The notes beneath the pieces are model-generated. The model was not told the origin of the DNA and searched no databases. It saw nothing but the letters and a program-made list of their open reading frames with translations. Made by a program: the position numbers and the translations under genes. From contig CAZZAO010000047.1 of assembly GCA_964652205.1 (NCBI GenBank), forward strand, positions 1 to 37,486: a stretch of 37,486 nt of DNA, read 5' to 3'. Shown piece after piece: positions 8,393 to 16,371 of this stretch. How positions within the stretch are numbered: the stretch's first letter is position 1; each line of letters starts with the position of its first letter. Source of the DNA: ZC4RG36 sp964652205. GTDB taxonomy: Bacteria > Chloroflexota > Anaerolineae > Aggregatilineales > Phototrophicaceae.

Positions 8393-8959
8393 TCAGCCGA
8401 TCTCGATCCGCGAAACATCCTGCAAGTCGGCCTCGGCCACTTTCGCCAGCACGGTTTCGAGCATCAACTGGGCGAAGCGGAACAGCCCCTGCATCCGGGC
8501 GATGCGGTCGATATAGACCTCGGCAAGCTGGCGGTTTTCCTCGGTCATCCCCGGCATCGACGCTTTGAGGCGCTTGACGTTAGCTTCCATGACGCTCAGG
8601 GCGCGGTCGACGTCACGCAGTTCGCGCCCGCTGAGGATGTTGGTGATGATCTGCCAGAAGTCCGTTTCGGCTTCATAGTATTTGCGCTTACCAACGCTGC
8701 CGCGTACCCAGACCTGCCGCACCATGCCCATATTCTCAAGGGTACGGACGTTCATGCTGGCCGTGGCCTTCGAGATGTCGAGGCGCTCGACCAGATCATC
8801 GAGACACAGCGGGCGGTCGGCCATCAGCAGCGCGCCGAAAATCTGGCCCATGACTTTGGGAAAGCCAAAGTAATTCGAGAGCTGGCCGAGGCCATCCAGC
8901 ATGTTGTCGTGAACGGTTTGCAGGTTCGCGTTCTGCTCGCCTGCGCTTGTCGCTGACAT
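8393..8959 (-). CDS. GbsR/MarR-like winged-helix transcriptional regulator
   Basis: A 188-residue DNA-binding protein resembling the GbsR branch of the MarR superfamily. The winged helix is at about 35-85: KVMGQIFGALLMADRPLCLD, then LDISKATASMNVRTLENMG as the recognition helix region, then a wing with GSVGKRKYYEA. The C-terminal half is helical and probably dimerises. In characterised members (GbsR of Bacillus) the targets are osmoprotectant genes; nothing nearby supports that role. AGGTGG and CAGGG precede the ATG. It follows a small membrane protein gene by 19 bases, so the two are probably co-transcribed, and the regulator might control that promoter (inference). Confidence 0.8.
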   Translation of the reverse strand: MSATSAGEQNANLQTVHDNMLDGLGQLSNYFGFPKVMGQIFGALLMADRPLCLDDLVERLDISKATASMNVRTLENMGMVRQVWVRGSVGKRKYYEAETDFWQIITNILSGRELRDVDRALSVMEANVKRLKASMPGMTEENRQLAEVYIDRIARMQGLFRFAQLMLETVLAKVAEADLQDVSRIEIG

Positions 8960-8978
8960 CCCTGACCACCTCGTTCCG

Positions 8979-9227
8979 CTAGTGATAGCGGTCGAAAAAC
9001 AACGTGTCGAACAACAATACGCCCAGATACAGGATCAGAGCAAGCACCACAATCGGCACCTGCCAGTAGGTGAAAATATCAGGACTCCAGAGGGCGCATG
9101 GGGCGAGAATGGCAACCACCGCGAGGACGATGCCGAGGGCGAAACGACGAAAGAAGCGTCTCCAACGACGCCGGGTTCGTGCTGACACGTCAGCCTGTTC
9201 ACCTGTCCCGCGATACCTGACGCTCAT
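8979..9227 (-). CDS. Small two-helix membrane protein, unknown function
   Basis: At most 82 residues. An Arg-rich cytoplasmic start (RTRRRWRRFFRRF) is followed by two predicted membrane helices, FALGIVLAVVAILAPCALW and VPIVVLALILYLGVLLF, and the tail DTLFFDRYH. The ATG at 9225-9227 overlaps the -10 box of a strong promoter, so that ATG would not be transcribed from it; a GTG at 9186-9188 (69 residues), preceded by ACAGG, fits the predicted message better. Both starts keep the two helices. No family is recognised. It lies 19 bases upstream of the GbsR-like regulator. Confidence 0.6.
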   Translation of the reverse strand: MSVRYRGTGEQADVSARTRRRWRRFFRRFALGIVLAVVAILAPCALWSPDIFTYWQVPIVVLALILYLGVLLFDTLFFDRYH

Positions 9228-9254
9228 TGTAGCGCTGTTAAGAGTCCGTGACAA
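9226..9254 (-). promoter_or_regulatory. Sigma-70-type promoter for the small membrane protein and GbsR-like regulator
   Basis: TTGTCA (9254-9249), a 17-base spacer, then TACAAT (9231-9226) on the minus strand. The predicted transcript begins near 9219, inside the longest version of the downstream reading frame. Confidence 0.65.
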
Positions 9255-9267
9255 TACGAGCGAAGAT

Positions 9268-9312
9268 GACCTCTCCCTCTGTCTCCCCTCGCAAGCAGGG
9301 AGCGGAAACGGT
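9268..9312. repeat. Degenerate copy of the palindromic intergenic repeat
   Basis: CCTCTCCCTCTGTCTCCCCT, then GCAAGCAGGGAGCGGAAACG, resembles the copies near 16110 and 16215 that have a CCGCAAGCAGAGAGGGGAGA centre, but both arms are worn. Confidence 0.4.
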
Positions 9313-9378
9313 CGCAAAGGTCTGCGGTGATGCCCTGGTTAGCTGGAATCGGCCTGATAAACGTGAACAGCCGAGCGA

Positions 9379-10626
9379 CTATTCATAACGCAGAGCGTCG
9401 ATAGGGTTGAGCGTAGCGGCGCGGTTGGCCGGGTAAATGCCGAAGAACACGCCGATGGCGACCGAGATCATCGTTGCCAGCAGCACGCTCGACATCTGCA
9501 CGCTGACATTCAGATCGGGGACGAGCGAGGTGACGAGCGCGGTGAAGCCCGCCGCGATCCCCACGCCGATGCCGCCGCCGATCAGCGCCAGCGTAATTGC
9601 TTCGGTCAGGAACTGGAGCAGGATGGCAGGCCGCTTCGCGCCGACTGCCTTCCGCAGGCCCACTTCGCGGGTGCGCTCGGTGACGGTGACGAGCATGATA
9701 TTCATGATGCCGATCCCGCCGACCAGCAGCGAAATCCCGGCGATGACGCCGAGGAAGATCGTCAGCAGGCCGGTGATGGCGCTGATACTGCTCAACAGCT
9801 CATCCTGCGTGGCGACCTGAAAATCATTCACGTCGCTGCCGGTCAGCTTGTGCTGCTCGCGCATGACCTCGGTGACTTCTTCGACCAGCGCCTTAACGCT
9901 GTTCTCATCGCGCGCCTGCATCAGGATGGCCGATACCGGGCGCTCGCCGGACGTCGTGCGGTTAGCGTTCATGCGAAGCTGCGCGGTCGTCAGCGGGACA
10001 TAAACGCGACCATCCGCGCCGCCGCCCGGCCCGATGGCGCTCGCGCCGCCGATGCGCTTCAGGACGCCAATAACCTGAAAGCGCAGCGAGCCAATACGGA
10101 CTTCCTGATTGATCGGCGACAGCGTGCCAAACAGGTTTTCCGCCGCCGCCGCGCCAATCACGGCCACGCGAGCGCCAGTCACGTTGTCGCCCGTCTCGAT
10201 GAAGCGGCCCTCGGTTAGCTCGATGTTGACAAGCTGGATGTAGTCCTGCGTCACGCCGATGACTTGCGACGTGGTCTGCTGCCCGCCGAAGACAACGTCC
10301 TCAGTTGTGCCAGTCTCAGTCTGTGAGGCGATGAAATAGCCGGTGACGTGGAGCGCGTCAGGAACACGGTAAACGTCTGAAAGGGCGGTCACGTCTTTCT
10401 GCGTCAGTGGTTTAGGCCGATTGAAGCGGTCGAGCGTCCCGGCGACGAAGACCAGATTCGTGCCGAGGTCAGAAAACTGGCCGGTGATATAGCCCTGCAC
10501 GGCCTGCCCCAGCGAGATCAGGATGATGACGGCAGCCGTGCCGATGGTCACGCCAAGCATCGTCAGCGCGGTACGCATCCGGTTGCTGCCAAGCCCGTTG
10601 AGAGCGACGCGAATGTTTTCAATCAT
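9379..10626 (-). CDS. MacB-type ABC transporter permease (MacB_PCD plus FtsX domains)
   Basis: A 415-residue permease of the MacB/FtsX (type VII ABC) family, which couples ATP use in the cytoplasm to movement of an extracytoplasmic domain. The first helix (TMLGVTIGTAAVIILISLG) is followed by a large outside domain (about 45-270) and three C-terminal helices of the FtsX domain (GLLTIFLGVIAGISLLVGGI; LTEAITLALIGGGIGVGIA; VLLATMISVAIGVFFGIYP). The motif GIMNIMLVTVTERTREVGLR is the conserved coupling segment. The adjacent permease is a paralogue with the same motifs. It is the last gene of the export operon and has no ATPase beside it. Confidence 0.93.
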   Translation of the reverse strand: MIENIRVALNGLGSNRMRTALTMLGVTIGTAAVIILISLGQAVQGYITGQFSDLGTNLVFVAGTLDRFNRPKPLTQKDVTALSDVYRVPDALHVTGYFIASQTETGTTEDVVFGGQQTTSQVIGVTQDYIQLVNIELTEGRFIETGDNVTGARVAVIGAAAAENLFGTLSPINQEVRIGSLRFQVIGVLKRIGGASAIGPGGGADGRVYVPLTTAQLRMNANRTTSGERPVSAILMQARDENSVKALVEEVTEVMREQHKLTGSDVNDFQVATQDELLSSISAITGLLTIFLGVIAGISLLVGGIGIMNIMLVTVTERTREVGLRKAVGAKRPAILLQFLTEAITLALIGGGIGVGIAAGFTALVTSLVPDLNVSVQMSSVLLATMISVAIGVFFGIYPANRAATLNPIDALRYE

Positions 10627-10636
10627 GGAAAAGCTT

Positions 10637-10680
10637 CCCTCACCCCCGCCCTCTCTCCCGGTGAGAGAGGGGAGAAGTCG
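10637..10680. repeat. Palindromic intergenic repeat
   Basis: CCCTCACCCCC, then CCTCTCTCCC, GGTG, and GAGAGAGGGGAGAAG: one compact copy of the repeat family in the 119-base gap between the two permease genes. Confidence 0.8.
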
Positions 10681-10745
10681 ATGCAGGGGATAGTGCTTCA
10701 GTCACAGCGAGATAATCCGGGAAGATAGCCCATCATCCCCGTGCG

Positions 10746-11990
10746 CTACTCGTAGCGCAGGGCATCGATGGGACGCATCCGCGCGGCGCGACTGGCCGGG
10801 TAGAGGCCGAAGAAGATGCCGACAAAGCTGCTGACGCCGGTCGCCAGCATAATCGCGCCAACTGATAGAGACAGCGTGAAACCCGCATCGGCCTGTCTGG
10901 AAATGGCATTGCCAATGACGGTCACAGCGTAGCCAATGCCAACGCCCAGCGCGCCGCCGATGAGTGAGAGAATGACGCTCTCGATCAGGAATTGCAGCAT
11001 GATGTCGCGCCCGCTGGCTCCAACCGCCTTGCGCAGGCCGACTTCGCGGGTGCGCTCGGTCACGGACACCAGCATGATATTCATGATGCCAATGCCACCG
11101 ACGACAAGCGAAATACTGGCGACCATTGCCAGAAAAATCGTCAACAGGCCGGTCACGCTCTGGATCGTCTTCAGCACGTCGGCCTGATTGGCAACCTGAT
11201 AGTCCTGATCGCCCGCAAACTGGATTTTATGGGCCTTATTCAGGTAGGTCTCAATCTCAGTTGTTGCGCTGGTCATCGCCTGCTCGGACTTCGCGCTGAT
11301 CCACAAAACAGTGACCTGATAGCCACCATCGCTGGTGCGGGCGCGCGCCAACCGTGTCTGGCCGGTGGTGATGGGGATGAACACATTGCTGTCGTCGCCG
11401 GTAAAGCCGCCGCCGGTCGGAGCCAGCACGCCGATGACGCTGAACTCGCGGTCGTTGATGCGAATCTTCTGTCCAACCGGGTCGTAAGCCTTGTCGCCCC
11501 ACAGGTCTTCGATGACATTGACGCCAAGCACCGCGACGCGGGTCGCATCCAGCACATCATCCCCGGTGAAAAAGACGCCGCTGCGCATCGTCATCGAGCG
11601 CACGTCAACGATATTGGCGCTCACGGCGGCAATATCCTCACCGTGAGATTCGGAGCCAGCCTTGACCTCGCCATTGAGCAGGTATTGACTGGCAACCGCG
11701 CGAATGCTCGGCGCAACCGACGGGTCGGCCAGCGCCGCCGCCTGAATGGTCGTCAGCTTCTCGATGCGGGTCCTGTTCTGGTTGCTGGGAGCCTGTGGAA
11801 AGACGACGAGCAGATTCGTCCCCAGCCCCTTAAACTGGTCGGAGATATAGTTCTGCACGCCATCGCCGACGGCCATCAGGCTGATGACCGAACCAACGCC
11901 AATGATAATGCCGAGCGCAGTCAGGATGGCGCGCATCCGGTTCGCCATCAGGCCGGCCAGCGCAACACGAAATGCTTCAAACAGAGACAT
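10746..11990 (-). CDS. MacB-type ABC transporter permease (MacB_PCD plus FtsX domains)
   Basis: A 414-residue paralogue of the downstream permease. The start is taken at the ATG 11988-11990 (MSLFEAFRVALAGLMANRMR), which has GAGG upstream; a longer in-frame start at 12062 adds 24 residues unlike the family. First helix LTALGIIIGVGSVISLMAVG, outside domain about 45-265 with the DLWG/GVNV lobe, then the FtsX part with GIMNIMLVSVTERTREVGLR and three helices. Two different permeases next to each other suggest a heterodimer. Together with the two adaptor proteins upstream it would form an envelope export system, probably for a lipid, peptide or drug-like molecule; the substrate cannot be read from sequence. 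Confidence 0.93.
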   Translation of the reverse strand: MSLFEAFRVALAGLMANRMRAILTALGIIIGVGSVISLMAVGDGVQNYISDQFKGLGTNLLVVFPQAPSNQNRTRIEKLTTIQAAALADPSVAPSIRAVASQYLLNGEVKAGSESHGEDIAAVSANIVDVRSMTMRSGVFFTGDDVLDATRVAVLGVNVIEDLWGDKAYDPVGQKIRINDREFSVIGVLAPTGGGFTGDDSNVFIPITTGQTRLARARTSDGGYQVTVLWISAKSEQAMTSATTEIETYLNKAHKIQFAGDQDYQVANQADVLKTIQSVTGLLTIFLAMVASISLVVGGIGIMNIMLVSVTERTREVGLRKAVGASGRDIMLQFLIESVILSLIGGALGVGIGYAVTVIGNAISRQADAGFTLSLSVGAIMLATGVSSFVGIFFGLYPASRAARMRPIDALRYE

Positions 11991-12113
11991 CAGAACCTCA
12001 AGACTAGTGCTGAGCGATGAGTGAGGAGTTCTCGCCGCCGACGGCGCGTCGTCCCATCTCATTGCGGACGACTTCCGTCGCTCGCTTATCTCGTCTGAAC
12101 AGCGCGCCCATTG

Positions 12114-13562
12114 CTAGCCCCCGAACGGATTGAACGAGGAACGCGGCAGCAGGACGACGCGCTGATCAGGATGCAGGCCGCCGAGGATTTGCGTGTCAGT
12201 GTCGTTGCGCAGCCCCAGTTCGATCTCGACTTCCTGATAAGTGCCGTCGTCAGTCTGGACGGTGGCGTAAGCGCGCTGCGTGTTCCGGTCGATGCGAATG
12301 AAGCGATTCGGCAGCACGAGGACGTCCCTCAGGTTTTCGGTCGTGATCGTGGCAGTCGCGGTCATATCAGCGCGCACCGGCGCATCCGACTCACTGAGCG
12401 CGACGCGCACGGCATAGGTGACGAGCGTGCCGTTTCGGGTCGGCGTCCATGAGACGCGCGTCACTTTGCCGGTGATTGGCTCATCGCCGAGCGCGTCGAT
12501 AGCCACACTGGCCGTCTGCCCCACCTTGACGTCGCTGATGTCGCTTTCGTCAATCGCCAGATCGACGTAGTAAACGTCATCATTGATGAAGACAAAGGCG
12601 GGCTTTGTGACGGATGGAACCTCGCCGATAACCAGATTACTGGTGGCAATCACGCCGTCGAACGGAGCCAGCAGACTGGCCTTATCGACCGCTAACTGTG
12701 CCTGATCGACGGCAATCTGCGCCTTTTGCAGCGCGATCTGCGCCTGCTTGAGATTAGCCTCAGTCGGCCCATTCATCAGCCGGTCGAGGGCGACCTGCGC
12801 CTGAACCAACTGCGCGCCCGCTGAACCCAGCCCGGCCTGATCCGGCCCTTTGTTGACGGTGGCGGCATAGTTGGCCGCGCTGATGTCGACGCCGGTTTCG
12901 GCGGACTGCACCTGACCGTTCAACTGGTCATTCTGCACCCACGCGCCCGTCCCGCCAGAGCGGAATTCCGGCCCAATAGCGAGCGTCCTGTCGCGGTTCA
13001 ACTGCGCCTGCCATAACTGATTCTTCGCCAGTTCAGTTTGCATCTGCGCGATCTGCACCTGCTCGGTCGTCGCGCCCTGCGCCGCCGCGCCAGCCGATGC
13101 CTGCGCGGCAGCAATCGCGGCCTGAGCAGCAGCAAGATCGACCTCGCGCGGCGCGGCGGTCAGCCCGTTGAGCGCGACCTGCTGCGACTGGAGCGCGACC
13201 TGCGCGGTCTGGAGCGCCTGGCTAACTTCGCTGGCGTCGAGCTTCGCCAGAATGTCGCCCAGCTTGACCGTCTGACCTTCTCTGACCAGAATTTCCGACA
13301 CCGGGGCGGATACCTCGAAGCCGAGGTTGACCCTGTGGTTGGGGATGACCGTACCGGTCGCGCTGACCGTCACGGTCATATCCTGCACCTGCGTGGTCGT
13401 CTGATCGACAACCTGCGACTCGCCGGACGGATTGGTAGACGGAGTCTGCGTGGCCTGCTGCGCCTGAACATCGGGAAGGACAACCAGCGCAAGAACAGCG
13501 CCAACGACAATCAGCATCGAAACGATACGCGAAGCGCGTGACCTATTCATGGTGAATTTCAT
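12114..13562 (-). CDS. HlyD/RND-type periplasmic adaptor (membrane fusion) protein
   Basis: A 482-residue adaptor protein anchored by an N-terminal helix (IVSMLIVVGAVLALVVLPDV, about 13-32, ending at VQAQQ, which could also be a signal peptide). A lipoyl-like half motif (GFEVSAPVSEILVREGQTVK) at about 86-105 is followed by a long Ala/Gln-rich alpha-helical hairpin (about 115-300, typical coiled-coil composition), the second lipoyl half (LLAPFDGVIATSNLVIGEVP), and a beta-barrel and membrane-proximal part. It precedes the permease genes on the same strand and follows a paralogue by 14 bases. AGGG lies before the ATG at 13560-13562. Role: links the MacB-like permeases to the extracellular side; partner identity is from context. 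Confidence 0.92.
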   Translation of the reverse strand: MKFTMNRSRASRIVSMLIVVGAVLALVVLPDVQAQQATQTPSTNPSGESQVVDQTTTQVQDMTVTVSATGTVIPNHRVNLGFEVSAPVSEILVREGQTVKLGDILAKLDASEVSQALQTAQVALQSQQVALNGLTAAPREVDLAAAQAAIAAAQASAGAAAQGATTEQVQIAQMQTELAKNQLWQAQLNRDRTLAIGPEFRSGGTGAWVQNDQLNGQVQSAETGVDISAANYAATVNKGPDQAGLGSAGAQLVQAQVALDRLMNGPTEANLKQAQIALQKAQIAVDQAQLAVDKASLLAPFDGVIATSNLVIGEVPSVTKPAFVFINDDVYYVDLAIDESDISDVKVGQTASVAIDALGDEPITGKVTRVSWTPTRNGTLVTYAVRVALSESDAPVRADMTATATITTENLRDVLVLPNRFIRIDRNTQRAYATVQTDDGTYQEVEIELGLRNDTDTQILGGLHPDQRVVLLPRSSFNPFGG

Positions 13563-13576
13563 CGTCGTCCCTTGCT

Positions 13577-14938
13577 CTACGACGCGCTGTTCGCGTTCAG
13601 GTCGAAGGCGATCACTTCGCCCTCATTCAGGCCAGATTGAATTTCGCTGCGGCTGGCATCCTGCAAGCCGAGCGCGACCTGCCGCTGTGTCAGCGTGTTA
13701 TTCGGGCCGATGAGGTTGACCGTGGCCGTGTTGTTCGCGCGGTTGACGCGCAGATACTGATTCGGCACAACGATCACGTCTTTAGCCGACTGCGTGATAA
13801 TGTCCGCTTCGGCGGTCATGCCAACGCGAACACGCGCGTCCTGTTCGGTCGGCGTCACTTCGACATCATAGCTGATGATGCCGTTATCATTCGTGCCGAT
13901 CAGTGAGATGCGCTTGATGGTAGCAGGCAGTTGCAGGCCGGGAAGCGCGTCGAGCTTGACGACAGCGGGCATGGCCGCGCGCACCTGACGAATATCGACT
14001 TCATCGACCTGAACGGTCAGATGCAGCGGCTCGATGTCGGTCAGTTCGATCACCTGTTGACCGGGAGCGATCAGCGCGCCCGGCTCGACATCGACTGCTG
14101 AAACCAGACCATCGAATGGCGCGGTGATGGTCAGCTTATTCAAATCCTGCGCCGCCTGATCGACCGCCGTCTGCGCCTGCGTCACCTGAACCTTCGCCGT
14201 GTCGATCTGCGCCTGTGTTGGCCCGGCTTTGGCCTGCGCCAGTTTGGCCTGCGCCGCTGCAACAGCCGCGCCAGCGGCAGCCTTCCGTGGGCCATTGCCG
14301 TTCTGAAGCGCCTCAAGCTGCAAGCGGGCAATCTCCTGATTGAATGAAGCCTGACCGATCTGTGCGTCGAGCAGGCTGATCGCTTCCTGCGAGTCGCCGC
14401 CGGCGACGCCGCGCGCGACACTGGCATTCCGGTAGGCGTCCTGCGCCTGCTGATAAGCCAGTTCGGCGGCGTGAATCTGGTCGGCGTTGACGGCGTTGGC
14501 AACCGCGCTGTACGCGCCCTGCGCTGCCCGAACGTTAGCCTCGGCCAGCTTGATATCATCCTCGTCAGGGCCATCAAGGACATCTTTCAGGTTGACGTTG
14601 GCTGATTCGAGCGACAACTGCGCCTGCTGATAGGCCAACTGTTCGTTGGCGGTATCAAGCCGGACGAGCGGATCGCCCGCCCTGACAAAATCGCCTTCCT
14701 GCACCATGACGTTGGAGACGCGCCCGCGCGAGGTGAAGCTGACGCTGGCTGTCCGATCCGGCTCGATGTCGCCGAGCGCCGAGATCGACACGTCAATGTC
14801 GCCCCGCTGAACTGTGTAAAGCTGAAGGTTGCGCGGCGGATTTTGCTGCCGCTGTCGAGTCGCCTGCGTCGAGAACAGGAATGCTGGCAGGACGAGCACG
14901 AGAAGGGTCAGAACAATGATCGAACGTCGAACGGACAT
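13577..14938 (-). CDS. HlyD/RND-type periplasmic adaptor protein, first gene of the export operon
   Basis: A 453-residue adaptor paralogous to the next gene. N-terminal membrane anchor or signal (SIIVLTLLVLVLPAFLFSTQ), lipoyl half (SFTSRGRVSNVMVQEGDFVR, near 68-87), helical hairpin rich in Ala and Gln (about 98-270, with the segment DGPDEDDIKLAEANVRAAQG), second lipoyl half (TITAPFDGLVSAVDVEPG), then beta domains (VGMTAEADIITQS, DVIVVPNQYLRVNR). Starting the operon, it lies downstream of a promoter divergent from rex. Two adaptors with two permeases suggest either a mixed complex or two closely related exporters sharing one message. Confidence 0.92.
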   Translation of the reverse strand: MSVRRSIIVLTLLVLVLPAFLFSTQATRQRQQNPPRNLQLYTVQRGDIDVSISALGDIEPDRTASVSFTSRGRVSNVMVQEGDFVRAGDPLVRLDTANEQLAYQQAQLSLESANVNLKDVLDGPDEDDIKLAEANVRAAQGAYSAVANAVNADQIHAAELAYQQAQDAYRNASVARGVAGGDSQEAISLLDAQIGQASFNQEIARLQLEALQNGNGPRKAAAGAAVAAAQAKLAQAKAGPTQAQIDTAKVQVTQAQTAVDQAAQDLNKLTITAPFDGLVSAVDVEPGALIAPGQQVIELTDIEPLHLTVQVDEVDIRQVRAAMPAVVKLDALPGLQLPATIKRISLIGTNDNGIISYDVEVTPTEQDARVRVGMTAEADIITQSAKDVIVVPNQYLRVNRANNTATVNLIGPNNTLTQRQVALGLQDASRSEIQSGLNEGEVIAFDLNANSAS

Positions 14939-15066
14939 GAAACCTCACCCTGAAGCATCCACAACGCAGCAGGCAGGCGTTTAAACACCTGTCGGGATCG
15001 AACACCCCACAAATAATACGGGACTTTATGGATGAGAGTTGCAAATAGTTTCAAGGGCCGATGTAA

Positions 15067-15095
15067 ATTATGGCATAAACCGGGCGATTTGTCGA
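15067..15095 (-). promoter_or_regulatory. Promoter for the HlyD/MacB-like export operon
   Basis: TCGACA (15095-15090), 17-base spacer, CATAAT (15072-15067), read on the minus strand: five of six matches in each box. The leader to the first ATG would be about 120 bases. Confidence 0.55.
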
Positions 15096-15106
15096 TAAAG
15101 GATTGC

Positions 15107-15135
15107 TGGCACTAAAACATTCTTAATGGTATAAC
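15107..15135 (+). promoter_or_regulatory. Promoter candidate for rex
   Basis: TGGCAC (15107-15112), 17-base spacer, TATAAC (15130-15135). The -35 box is weak; the -10 box and position (about 55 bases before the rex ATG) fit. Confidence 0.45.
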
Positions 15136-15151
15136 ATTTGAATGCGTCAAC

Positions 15152-15160
15152 TTTCACAAA
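15152..15160 (+). promoter_or_regulatory. Possible Rex half-site in the rex leader
   Basis: TTTCACAAA matches one half of the known Rex operator (TTGTGAA, short spacer, TTCACAA), but the opposite half is not recognisable. It lies just downstream of the candidate rex promoter, where autoregulation would be expected. Confidence 0.25.
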
Positions 15161-15190
15161 TTGTATCGGGCTTTTAGGAGCCAGAGAAGC

Positions 15191-15829
15191 ATGTCGCCAC
15201 TCATCCCGGACATCGTGATTAGCCGGCTACCTGTTTACCTGCGGGCGCTCGACCGGCTGGCACAGGATGGCTACGAAGTGACTTCGTCGCACGAACTGGG
15301 CAAACACCTGGGCATCAGTTCGGCGCAAATTCGCAAGGATCTATCGCACTTTGGCGGTTTCGGCAAGCAGGGAACCGGCTACAAAATCGCCTTCCTGAGC
15401 GAGCAGCTTCGGCAGGTACTGAAGGTCGACCGTGACTGGGACGTGGCGTTGATCGGCGCGGGCGACCTGGGCAGCGCGGTCGCGCGCTATCGTGGCTTCA
15501 GCGAGCGCGGTTTCCGCATCACCTACGTTTTCGACAACGCGCCGGACAAGGTGGGCAAGACCATCGGCGACTACTCCATTCACCCGACAGCGGAACTCGA
15601 GTCGATCATCACGCGCAATCACATCAGGATCGCCATGATTACTGTTCCGGCAGAAGCGGCGCAGGCCGTCGCCGAGCGTCTGATCGCAGCGGGCGTGCGC
15701 GCAATCCTGAACTACGCGCCGATCAACCTGAATGTGCCGGACGATGTCCATGTCCAGTACATCGACCCGGTGCTGCATCTTCAGCGCATGACCTACTATC
15801 TGCCCACGACTGAAACCGCGTCGAAGTAA
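15191..15829 (+). CDS. rex: Rex, redox-sensing (NADH/NAD+) transcriptional repressor
   Basis: A 212-residue Rex repressor that senses the NADH/NAD+ ratio and controls fermentation and respiration genes. The N-terminal winged helix contains LGISSAQIRKDLSHFGGFGK with the recognition helix; the NAD-binding Rossmann fold starts with VALIGAGDLGSAVARYRGF. Further family marks are ITVPAEAAQAVAERLIAAGV, AILNYAPINLNVP and the C-terminal swapped helix HLQRMTYYL. The ATG at 15191 is chosen over an in-frame codon 30 bases upstream because AGGAG lies 11 bases before it. It is monocistronic, ends at a hairpin terminator, and is divergent from the export operon. Confidence 0.96.
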   Translation: MSPLIPDIVISRLPVYLRALDRLAQDGYEVTSSHELGKHLGISSAQIRKDLSHFGGFGKQGTGYKIAFLSEQLRQVLKVDRDWDVALIGAGDLGSAVARYRGFSERGFRITYVFDNAPDKVGKTIGDYSIHPTAELESIITRNHIRIAMITVPAEAAQAVAERLIAAGVRAILNYAPINLNVPDDVHVQYIDPVLHLQRMTYYLPTTETASK

Positions 15830-15877
15830 CTTGTGTCTCCGCTCGACTATCCGAATAGCTCGATCCCTGTGGCACTG

Positions 15878-15904
15878 AAAAAGCGACCGATCTGGTCGCT
15901 TTTG
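15878..15904 (+). terminator. Intrinsic terminator after rex
   Basis: Stem AAAGCGACC / GGTCGCTTT with a five-base loop (15880-15888 and 15894-15902) followed only by a short T run, 50 bases after the rex stop. Confidence 0.7.
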
Positions 15905-16013
15905 GCTTTCGCGGGCTGCCGAAGGCTGGAAGCCATCCGACAAAATAAGCGAAGCCCGTTAGAAGCGTACTAAAAACTGCATGTTATAGATCAAGCTATA
16001 GTTTTGAGATGAC

Positions 16014-16262
16014 TCTCACCCCTGCTCCCTCACCCCCGGCCCCTGGTGATGGCCTGTTCGCCCTGCGGGTCGAGACGCCGCTGCGCGCCCGCCGACCTCA
16101 CCCCCGGCCCCTCTCCGCAAGCAGAGAGGGGAGAAAGACGGGTGACGCCTTCCGTAGGACGCGACTTTTTCCCGTCAGCCGACCTCACCTCTGTTCCCTC
16201 ACCCCTGGCCCCTCTCCGCAAGCAGAGAGGGGAGAAAGATCAGGGGCGCAATGGTTCGCGCC
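16014..16262. repeat. Cluster of palindromic intergenic repeats (three copies)
   Basis: The gap between rex and the creatininase-like gene (15830-16371) is filled mainly by this repeat family. Copies lie at about 16014-16050 (partial), 16094-16138, and 16181-16262; the last two share the arm CCCCTCTCCGCAAGCAGAGA followed by GGGGAGAAAGA. The third ends GATCAGGGGCGCAATGGTTC, the same tail as at 4517-4536. Between 16263 and 16371 I see no gene or element. Confidence 0.85.
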
Positions 16263-16371
16263 CGCCGTAAGGAACTAGACTCACCCGAAAAGATAGGGGA
16301 CATCAAGCCCGGCTCGATGGTTCTCGTCAACGGCATTACGCTGACTCGCTGTTCGGGCAGACAGGGGATTT

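Noticed and set aside
10992..12020. Long plus-strand open frame of 342 codons opposite the first permease
   Set aside because: It is antisense to a clear permease gene, is rich in Arg/His/Ala as GC-rich shadow frames are, and matches no family.
12004..12111. 35-codon frame between the second adaptor and the first permease, starting right after the adaptor stop (TAGCAATG)
   Set aside because: Considered as a remnant of the missing ATPase, but it shows no Walker or ABC signature, and its end (ENSSLIAQH) comes from low-complexity CTCATCGCTCAGCACT DNA similar to the pyrimidine-rich stretch at 27270-27310.
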